This document shows, piece by piece, positions 1 through 4,799 of a stretch of 6,928 nucleotides of DNA (position 1 is its first letter; every line of letters starts with the position of its first letter). The stretch is from contig MNUP01000139.1 of assembly GCA_001871075.1 (NCBI GenBank), positions 1-6,928 on the forward strand. Direction: 5' to 3'. The translations under genes were made by a program, and so were the position numbers. The notes under the pieces were generated by a model that was not told the origin of the DNA, ran no database searches, and saw only the letters and a list, made by a program, of their open reading frames with translations. This DNA comes from Candidatus Desantisbacteria bacterium CG1_02_49_89 (lineage in GTDB: Bacteria > Desantisbacteria > UBA1551).

Positions 1-203
1 TGGGTCTCGATTAAAAGATGATAATGGTTATCCATCAGGACATAGGCATAAACGTTTATTCCGTGGCAGTCCTTTGCATCGTTTAATATATTCAGCATTT
101 CCTGCCTGTCCCGGGCATCCCTGAATATGGGCTTCCTTTCATTTCCCCTTGCAGTGATGTGGTAAAACGCTTCTTCGTATTCAACCCTTAACGGCCTTGT
201 CAA
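1..203 (-). CDS. RAYT / IS200-like Y1 (HUH) transposase, 5' part, cut by the window edge
   Basis: Reading the minus strand from 203 gives 67 uninterrupted codons running off the window. The protein begins (L/M)TRPLRVEY and continues with AFYHITARGNERKPIFRD at residues 12-29 and VLMDNHYHLLIET at 55-67. These are hallmark N-terminal blocks of REP-associated tyrosine transposases (TnpA_REP, Y1 superfamily). H60-Y-H62 is the HUH metal-binding pair. The catalytic Tyr should lie in the missing C-terminal part. Known family members are single-strand DNA nucleases that cut at REP-like palindromes. The start is TTG with GGGGA five nucleotides upstream, and the family commonly starts M-(T/A)-RPLR at this point. 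No frameshift or stop is seen, so it is partial only because of the window. It lies downstream of ribBA on the same strand, separated by 155 nt. I am confident of the family; whether the gene is intact is unknown. Confidence 0.9.
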   Translation of the reverse strand, partial: MTRPLRVEYEEAFYHITARGNERKPIFRDARDRQEMLNILNDAKDCHGINVYAYVLMDNHYHLLIET

Positions 204-208
204 TGCAA

Positions 209-213
209 TCCCC
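209..213 (-). promoter_or_regulatory. Ribosome binding site supporting the TTG start of the RAYT gene
   Basis: GGGGA lies five nucleotides upstream of the TTG at 203-201. No ATG occurs near the conserved TRPLR N-terminus, so this site decides the start. Another in-frame TTG at 215 lacks such support and would add residues the family normally does not have. Confidence 0.55.
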
Positions 214-312
214 AAATATTCAAATATGTTTTATCCAGACAAAAAAATGATTAGCTACTCACAACTAAAGACCTGACACCATAACCTTCATACATAAGGA
301 GTTTTATCCTAA

Positions 313-356
313 ACTCTGACACTCTGATACTCTGATACTCTGATACGTTGATACTG
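313..356. repeat. 8-nt tandem array, consensus ACTCTGAT (plus strand)
   Basis: Five consecutive 8-nt units occupy 313-320 (ACTCTGAC), 321-328, 329-336 and 337-344 (all ACTCTGAT), and 345-352 (ACGTTGAT, degenerate), followed by a partial ACTG at 353-356. The array begins 2 nt after the ribBA stop codon, so it would be in the 3' untranslated part of that transcript. It has no dyad symmetry and is too short-period for CRISPR. The rest of the gap (204-312) is A/T-rich; I see no gene, RNA or convincing terminator there. Confidence 0.9.
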
Positions 357-358
357 TT

Positions 359-1561
359 TTATCTGATTTTAAGGATATGGCCCATTTTATTCTTTTTGGT
401 CTTGAGGTATTTCAGGCTGTACTGCGTGGGCGGTATTTCCAGGGGCACCCTGCCCGTGATCTTCAGCCCGTATCCGCGCAGGCCCACTATCTTGCAGGGA
501 TTGTTCGTCAGTAGCCTTATGCTGGAAAGCCCCAGGTCCGCAAGTATCTGCGCCCCGATGCCGTAGTCGCGCAGGTCAGCTTTGAAACCCAGTTTCAGGT
601 TCGCCTCAACCGTGTCCAGGCCTTTATCCTGGAGCTCGTAGGAGCGCAGTTTGTTCACAAGCCCTATGCCCCTGCCTTCCTGGCACATGTAAACAAGCAC
701 TCCCCTTTCGGCTTTCCCGATGATCTCCAGGGATCTGCGCAGCTGATCGCCGCAGTCGCAGCGCATACTGCGGAAAACATCCCCTGTAAGGCACTGCGAA
801 TGGACCCTCACAAGGACGTTCTTCTTCCCCCTTACAAATCCCTTTACAAGAGCGAGGTGGTGCTGGTTGGTGGTGGCGTCCTCATAAACCAGGAGGCGGA
901 ATTCCCCGAACCTTGTGGGCAGGCCGGTATTTATGACCTGGCTGATGAGCCTTTCGGTTTTATGCCGGTATTTTATGATGTCGGCGATGGTCACGATCTT
1001 CAGCCTGTGCCTGGCTGCAAGTTTCACCAGCGCCGGCACCCTTGCCATCTTGCCGCTCTGCGCCATGATCTCGCATATGACGCCCGCGGGATAAAGGCCC
1101 GCGAGGCGCGCGAGGTCCACTGCCGCCTCTGTGTGCCCGGCCCTGCGCAGGACCCCTGCCGGATGCGCCCTTAACGGGAATATATGGCCCGGCCTTGCAA
1201 GGTCTTCCGGCTTTGTGCTCCTGCCGATGAGCGCCCTGATGGTTGCGGCGCGGTCATGCGACGAAATGCCGGTGCTGACGCCTTTTTTGGCGTCCACGGA
1301 AACCGTAAAAGAAGTTCCCATCAGGGATGTGTTCTCGCTCACCATCGGGTAGAGCTTGAGGGCGTTCATCCTCTGCTCGGGAGCCGCAACGCAAATTAGC
1401 CCCCGCGCAGCCTTCGCCATGAAGTTCACGGCGGCGGGAGTTATTTTTTCGGCGGCTATGACAAGGTCGCCCTCGTTCTCCCTGTTCTTGTCATCCGTCA
1501 CAACTATGAATTTTCCCTTCCTGATATCTTCTATCGCTCCGGGAATGTCCGAAAACTTCAC
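359..1561 (-). CDS. ribBA: Bifunctional 3,4-dihydroxy-2-butanone-4-phosphate synthase / GTP cyclohydrolase II
   Basis: This 400-residue cytoplasmic enzyme supplies both starting branches of riboflavin synthesis: ribulose-5-phosphate to dihydroxybutanone phosphate (N-terminal half), and GTP to the pyrimidine precursor (C-terminal half). The RibB half (about 1-200) shows [10 protein letters not shown] at 23-32, [11 protein letters not shown] at 98-108, RPGHIFPL at 123-130, HTEAAVDL at 143-150 and CEIM with E164, which are the family metal and substrate residues. The RibA half (about 205-400) shows VRVHSQC, the zinc cysteines C257, C268 and C270, QEGRGIGL at 294-301, [12 protein letters not shown] at 329-340 and LTNNPCK at 351-357. 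A Cys at 356 sits where R or K is common. Length is normal for RibBA and no key residue is missing. The start is GTG, chosen because GGAGGT lies 5 nt upstream and the protein begins at the usual family position. The gene stands apart from other rib genes here and has no FMN-riboswitch-like leader. Confidence 0.97.
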   Translation of the reverse strand: MKFSDIPGAIEDIRKGKFIVVTDDKNRENEGDLVIAAEKITPAAVNFMAKAARGLICVAAPEQRMNALKLYPMVSENTSLMGTSFTVSVDAKKGVSTGISSHDRAATIRALIGRSTKPEDLARPGHIFPLRAHPAGVLRRAGHTEAAVDLARLAGLYPAGVICEIMAQSGKMARVPALVKLAARHRLKIVTIADIIKYRHKTERLISQVINTGLPTRFGEFRLLVYEDATTNQHHLALVKGFVRGKKNVLVRVHSQCLTGDVFRSMRCDCGDQLRRSLEIIGKAERGVLVYMCQEGRGIGLVNKLRSYELQDKGLDTVEANLKLGFKADLRDYGIGAQILADLGLSSIRLLTNNPCKIVGLRGYGLKITGRVPLEIPPTQYSLKYLKTKKNKMGHILKIR

Positions 1562-1566
1562 CAGCT

Positions 1567-1573
1567 ACCTCCG
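1567..1573 (-). promoter_or_regulatory. Strong Shine-Dalgarno site fixing the GTG start of ribBA
   Basis: CGGAGGT on the minus strand ends 5 nt before the GTG at 1561-1559. It is a near-ideal match to the 16S anti-Shine-Dalgarno and justifies a non-ATG start. Confidence 0.85.
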
Positions 1574-1584
1574 CCAAAGATTTC

Positions 1585-1619
1585 CACGAAAACACGAAAG
1601 TATCACGAAAGCACGAAAA
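1585..1619. repeat. 8-nt array, consensus CACGAAA(A/G), with a 3-nt spacer in the middle
   Basis: Four units are seen: CACGAAAA (1585-1592), CACGAAAG (1593-1600), spacer TAT (1601-1603), CACGAAAG (1604-1611) and CACGAAAA (1612-1619). The order A,G / G,A is mirror-like around the spacer. On the coding strand it reads as repeated TTTCGTG about 25-60 nt upstream of the ribBA start, just ahead of its ribosome binding site, so it would be in the leader or promoter region. I recall similar TTTCGTG runs between genes of unrelated uncultured bacteria but cannot check this here. Confidence 0.88.
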
Positions 1620-1650
1620 AATACTTTTCAACAGGGAACTTAAGAGAACT

Positions 1651-1664
1651 AAAAAATCTTTTTT
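1651..1664. repeat. A6-T6 palindromic tract between the two arrays
   Basis: Six A, then TC, then six T form a short A/T-only inverted repeat about 90-100 nt upstream of ribBA. It has no G/C stem, so it is not a canonical terminator. It could bend DNA or act as an upstream A/T element for a ribBA promoter, but no clear -35/-10 pair follows it, so no function is assigned. Confidence 0.5.
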
Positions 1665-1666
1665 CC

Positions 1667-1698
1667 TTGAACCTCGGAACTACGGAACCATGGAACCA
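1667..1698. repeat. 8-nt tandem array, consensus CGGAACCA (plus strand)
   Basis: Four abutting degenerate units: TTGAACCT (1667-1674), CGGAACTA (1675-1682), CGGAACCA (1683-1690) and TGGAACCA (1691-1698). The GAAC core is kept in all four and the flanking positions vary. It has the same period as the arrays at 313 and 1585 but a different sequence. It lies in the 217-nt gap between the transporter gene and ribBA; the remainder of that gap holds no gene I can support. Confidence 0.85.
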
Positions 1699-1740
1699 GT
1701 ACTGGCTTTTACAAATGACTGCCTGCAACCTTTAACCTTT

Positions 1741-1760
1741 CCCGAAGGGATCCCTTTGGG
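1741..1760. repeat. 20-bp near-perfect palindrome downstream of the transporter gene
   Basis: CCCGAAGGGATCCCTTTGGG is self-complementary at 9 of 10 paired positions. The exception at positions 4/17 is a G-U wobble in plus-strand RNA and a C/A mismatch in minus-strand RNA. It begins 18 nt past the stop of the transporter gene in the direction of transcription. No T-run follows on the minus strand, so it is not a canonical intrinsic terminator for the operon. It might still be a 3' stabilising hairpin or a protein site. Confidence 0.6.
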
Positions 1761-1778
1761 ACAACTTTTAACTTCTAT

Positions 1779-2150
1779 TCAACTAACCTTGAGCGAAATA
1801 AGGTACACGCCGAAAATTATTACCGCCACACCCAGCCACCTTGCCAGGCCTACCTGTTCCTTGAAGATCATCCACGAAAGCAAGACCACGAGAACATAGC
1901 TTATGCTCATCAGCGGGTACGCGTAACTCAGCGGCACCCTCGAGATCGCGACAAGCCAGAAAAAGCTCGAGCAGAGGTACATTACGAAACCCAGGAAAAC
2001 AAAAGGCCTGAATATTGTCTTCACGAAGAGCGGTACCGCGTTGGCTATAGTGATGCCTGTTATCTGGTAGCCCAGCAAACCCTGCTTCATGAACATCTGC
2101 CCGGCGACTGCGAACCCGAGGCCTATGAGGATAATGTAAAGCGGTTTCAT
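1779..2150 (-). CDS. EamA/SMR-family four-helix membrane protein, ArnE/ArnF-like lipid-sugar flippase candidate
   Basis: A 123-residue, almost wholly hydrophobic protein with four predicted helices (about 3-24, 45-68, 74-96 and 103-121), the size of SMR transporters and of the ArnE/ArnF subunits that flip undecaprenyl-phosphate-aminoarabinose. The conserved stretch is SRVPLSYAYPLMSISYV at 70-86, followed by FKEQVGLARWLGVAVIIFGV at 96-115. This pattern is typical of EamA/SMR half-transporters, which work as dimers. The start is ATG with AAAAGGAG 6 nt upstream. It is the last gene of the module, 25 nt after the second GT39-like gene. That position favours moving a polyprenyl-phosphate sugar across the inner membrane over drug efflux. 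The family is well supported; the substrate is inferred from context alone. Confidence 0.85.
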   Translation of the reverse strand: MKPLYIILIGLGFAVAGQMFMKQGLLGYQITGITIANAVPLFVKTIFRPFVFLGFVMYLCSSFFWLVAISRVPLSYAYPLMSISYVLVVLLSWMIFKEQVGLARWLGVAVIIFGVYLISLKVS

Positions 2151-2156
2151 GCCCTG

Positions 2157-2164
2157 CTCCTTTT
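2157..2164 (-). promoter_or_regulatory. Shine-Dalgarno site of the flippase-like gene
   Basis: AAAAGGAG lies 6 nt upstream of the ATG at 2150, within the 25-nt spacer after the upstream gene. No separate promoter is visible in so short a gap, so the gene is probably read from the operon transcript. Confidence 0.75.
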
Positions 2165-2175
2165 GTAATGAAGTT

Positions 2176-3900
2176 TTATTTTTCCGATTTGTATATCCGG
2201 ATCTCCGGGTAGAAATAGGTGTAGTCGTCAGCCGGTTCCGCGCTGTTGTTGAACGCGACGCCGAAAACCCTCGGGGGGTTTGAAAATTCCTTTACCAGGC
2301 CGTACCCCGCGTTCTTAAGAACGCTGTTCCATTCCTCTCTGTAGCCGATGTACTCGGCGTTGCTTATGACGAAGTATCCGGGTTTCTTCTCCGCGATCGC
2401 TTTCGCGGACTCGGAGGCGAGCTTTCCCGTGATGCAGAGCCTGTACTTCGCCTGGTTTACGGGCGGCGTCTCATACTGCCACGGGTCCCTTCTCAGGCCT
2501 ATGCTGCTTCCCGCGGGTATGTTCTGCGCGATCCATTTCCCGGCCGAGGTCCGGGTGTTTTCCTGCATAAAAACCCTGTCATAACCCGCGCTGAAAAGCA
2601 GGGTCGGAACGCAGGCGACAAGCGCGATCAGGACCGGAACAACCTTGTTTGCCGGGCGCATAGCGCATACCGCCGCCATAAACCTGGCGGCAAGGACCGC
2701 GAGCGCCGGCAGTATTATAAGCAGGTACCTCATATGCCTGTCGCCCAGAGGGGACATTATTACCAGTATAAGCATATTAATGGCTATCCAGAAAATAAAG
2801 AATATGTCGGCTTTTTCCCTTTTCATAACAGCCATGACCACGCCCGCGGCGGCAAGCAGGAAAAGAGGAAGGCCCATCCCGTGGTAAAGAGCTTCCGTAA
2901 AAAACACTGTGTTGCTGGCAACGCTGCTGATCCTGGGGCCGATCCTGAACATGCCTGCCGAAAAATTGCGCGAGAATTCCGGGATCGTCGTAAAAACAAA
3001 CGGCAACAGGAAAAGGATAAAAATACCGAGGGCGCACGCGTAGCTCAGGAGCGCCTTTTTTTCAAACCAGCATAATAGAATATCCGTCTTTTTCCCGCAG
3101 GTCCTCAGCAGCCCGGCAACAGGCACCGCCAGCGCGACCAGCGCGGCATTATACTTGGACTGCGCTGCCAGCCCGGCGCATATTCCCGCCAGAACGTACC
3201 ATTTTAATTCGCCGGAAGATAATATCCTTGCGGCGAAAAGCATCGTAAGGAACACGAAAAAGGACATCGTGACGTCCACAGAAAGGAAATGGGAATTCAC
3301 CACAAGCGCCGGGGTCACTGCCAGCGCGAGCGCCGAGAACAAACCCGTCTTTTCCCCGTAGAGCTTCCTCGCGAGGCGGTATATTACGTATACCAGCAGA
3401 ACCGCGAAGATCACTGAAACGAGCCTGCCCGCGACATAGAATTTCGCTATCTCAGCGGGGTGCGTGAAATAAAAAAGAATGTCGGTTGTGGGCTTTATGA
3501 TCCTGAACACAACTCCGGCGGCGAGGACGGCGGCAAAAGAATAAATATACATGGTGCCGTAATAAAGATAGTGCGGGTTGAAATCCAGCTTCTTCGGCTT
3601 CATGTTGCTGATCGCTTTAATGAAATTCGACTCATCTGGATGGTAGCTTTTAATGGGGGCGAATGCCGATCCCGAAAGACCTTCCTTTTTTCCCGCCATG
3701 GAATCAGCCACTTCTTCCGGATCCACCCTCTCAAGCGACTTCCTGATCCCGGCTTCATCCGAAAAATACAGGCTGTTCCTCTCCGCGCTCGGAACCCCCC
3801 ACTGCAGGCCCAGCGAGTTCAGGATGAAGGAAACCGCCAGTATCAAAAATACGGCCGGGTTGCTCTTCGTGCCTATTGCCGCCTCCTCTATTTTTTGCAT
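2176..3900 (-). CDS. GT39/PMT-like (GT-C) membrane glycosyltransferase, paralogue B
   Basis: A 574-residue multi-pass protein with roughly 11-12 hydrophobic segments from about 17 to 437 and a soluble C-terminal part of about 130 residues. GT-C enzymes of this kind transfer a sugar from a polyprenyl phosphate to an acceptor on the outer face of the inner membrane. After helix 1 comes GVPSAERNSLYF (35-46), a polar insert of about 40 residues, then YHPDESNF (86-93), whose D89-E90 fits the catalytic acidic pair in the first external loop of GT39. NPHYLYYGTMY (108-118) and DRHMRYLL (387-394) follow. The C-terminal domain carries NTRTSAGKW and GSSIGLRRDPWQYE (464-477). It is clearly paralogous to the gene at 4796-6469. 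The ATG at 3900 overlaps the FkbM gene by 13 nt but has no good ribosome site. A perfect one lies inside the gene before an ATA codon (3876), so the true start is uncertain. Donor sugar and acceptor are unknown. Confidence 0.87.
   Translation of the reverse strand: MQKIEEAAIGTKSNPAVFLILAVSFILNSLGLQWGVPSAERNSLYFSDEAGIRKSLERVDPEEVADSMAGKKEGLSGSAFAPIKSYHPDESNFIKAISNMKPKKLDFNPHYLYYGTMYIYSFAAVLAAGVVFRIIKPTTDILFYFTHPAEIAKFYVAGRLVSVIFAVLLVYVIYRLARKLYGEKTGLFSALALAVTPALVVNSHFLSVDVTMSFFVFLTMLFAARILSSGELKWYVLAGICAGLAAQSKYNAALVALAVPVAGLLRTCGKKTDILLCWFEKKALLSYACALGIFILFLLPFVFTTIPEFSRNFSAGMFRIGPRISSVASNTVFFTEALYHGMGLPLFLLAAAGVVMAVMKREKADIFFIFWIAINMLILVIMSPLGDRHMRYLLIILPALAVLAARFMAAVCAMRPANKVVPVLIALVACVPTLLFSAGYDRVFMQENTRTSAGKWIAQNIPAGSSIGLRRDPWQYETPPVNQAKYRLCITGKLASESAKAIAEKKPGYFVISNAEYIGYREEWNSVLKNAGYGLVKEFSNPPRVFGVAFNNSAEPADDYTYFYPEIRIYKSEK
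2474..2583 (-). repeat. DNA patch shared with the other GT-C paralogue (copy at 5106-5215)
   Basis: Positions 2474-2511 match 5106-5143 at 36 of 38 bases, and 2566-2583 match 5198-5215 at 18 of 18, with the intervening part less similar. Both copies encode the same place in the C-terminal domain (the GLRRDPWQYE region and the YDRVFM region). Agreement at synonymous sites is far higher than in the membrane parts of the two genes. Confidence 0.8.
3882..3889 (-). promoter_or_regulatory. Strong Shine-Dalgarno sequence inside the start region of paralogue B
   Basis: AGAGGAGG sits on the minus strand, 11 nt beyond the annotated ATG and straddling the FkbM stop codon. Five nucleotides later comes an in-frame ATA codon (3876-3874); no ATG or GTG is at proper spacing. 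Starting there would give an N-terminus matching the other paralogue in length. It may mark the real start, with ATA as a rare initiator or a changed ATG. Confidence 0.5.
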
Positions 3901-4799
3901 AAAAGGTTAGTCCATGTCTTTTTTTCAGGAGAATATTTTTTCAATATTTTATCCGCGTCCGAAGGTTCCACCCGCTCTGTTTCTTCGTTTATGTCGCTGA
4001 GGCTGAACCCCAGGCTTGAGATCAGTTCCAGGTATTCCTTCGCGCTTGAGCCGAAAGAAGAAAGCCATCTGGGATAGTATTCCGTTACCAGCTTAACGGA
4101 CCGGCTGCCCCGGAGCACCTGTTCCATACCCTTCACGGCCGCGCATTCCGCGCCTTCGATGTCCATCTTGACAAAATCGATCCTGCCGCCGTAATCCCTA
4201 AAATAGTCATCCAGCCTTACCGTTTCGACCTCCACCGATCCCGCGCCCGCGCGGGTCTTGCTCATCGTGTGCGCCATGTTATTGTAATCACAAAGGTAAA
4301 GCCTGGCTTTGCCGGCCTTATCCGACACCGCCTTGTTGTTCAGGATAACGTTTTTGTAGCCGTTCTCCCTGACGTTCTTCTCCAGGACCGCGAATATGTC
4401 CGGAGCGGGCTCAAAAGCAAAAACCTTTCCTTTTTCGCCGACAAGCCTGGCGAACATGAGCGTGTAATAACCGATGCTTGCGCCCACGTCCACAACCGTG
4501 TCCCCTTCCTTTATCTCTCCGGCGACGACCTTTGTCATAAAAGGCTCGAAAACCCCGAAGACCGAAAGCCCCAGGCTGTCGCCGCGGTCAAGGAACATCG
4601 TATGGCCCCGCACGTTCGCGACGTCTTTCAAAAAAGGCGAAAGGAAAAAATGAAATGCCTTGAACGAGAAAACCGGATGCATAAGTGCCCAGCGGTACAG
4701 GCGTTTCTGCACGGCTTTCGTGAGGCGGAACCTGCTGCTTTTGGCGTCACCGTATCCCAGGAAAAGTTTGAGCGTTTTGCCCAGCACGGAAATACTCAT
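3888..4799 (-). CDS. FkbM-family SAM-dependent methyltransferase
   Basis: A 303-residue soluble protein. The SAM-binding fold begins about residue 100 with VVDVGASIGYYTL (102-114, motif I), then FAFEPAPDIFAVLEKNV (128-144, acidic E130 after strand 2), VETVRLDDYF (191-200) and DFVKMDIEGAE (208-218), the FkbM signature. The first 90 residues are a basic, aromatic-rich extension without a clear signal peptide or helix. Known FkbM proteins mostly O-methylate sugars or polyketides, and many sit in polysaccharide clusters. Here the gene lies between two paralogous GT-C enzymes, overlapping the upstream one by 4 nt (ATGA) and the downstream one by 13 nt, so translation is probably coupled. An AGG lies 4 nt before the ATG. 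A role in methylating the glycan made or transferred by this module is an inference. The family is certain; the substrate is unknown. Confidence 0.92.
   Translation of the reverse strand: MSISVLGKTLKLFLGYGDAKSSRFRLTKAVQKRLYRWALMHPVFSFKAFHFFLSPFLKDVANVRGHTMFLDRGDSLGLSVFGVFEPFMTKVVAGEIKEGDTVVDVGASIGYYTLMFARLVGEKGKVFAFEPAPDIFAVLEKNVRENGYKNVILNNKAVSDKAGKARLYLCDYNNMAHTMSKTRAGAGSVEVETVRLDDYFRDYGGRIDFVKMDIEGAECAAVKGMEQVLRGSRSVKLVTEYYPRWLSSFGSSAKEYLELISSLGFSLSDINEETERVEPSDADKILKKYSPEKKTWTNLLCKK

Noticed and set aside
313-356. CRISPR-like or minisatellite protein-coding repeat
   Set aside because: Units are 8 nt with no spacers of CRISPR size, and no reading frame of a gene runs through them.
1599-1631. 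Candidate ribBA promoter: TTGAAA (1631-1626) with GATACT (1604-1599)
   Set aside because: The spacing is 21 nt and the -10 match is only 4 of 6. The -10-like bases arise from the repeat spacer, so this is not convincing.
1562-1778. Possible FMN riboswitch upstream of ribBA
   Set aside because: The conserved RFN-element blocks (such as the GGGGCAGGGUGAAAUUCCC-type core) are absent on the coding strand; only short repeats and a palindrome are there.
1690-1899. Plus-strand open frame of 69 codons reaching into the gap between the transporter gene and ribBA
   Set aside because: It begins in the GGAAC repeat array, has no Shine-Dalgarno site and runs antisense into the transporter gene; no family resemblance.
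3460-4077. Plus-strand open frame of 205 codons across the paralogue B and FkbM genes
   Set aside because: It lies opposite two well-supported genes, has no recognisable domain and no good ribosome site; a shadow frame.
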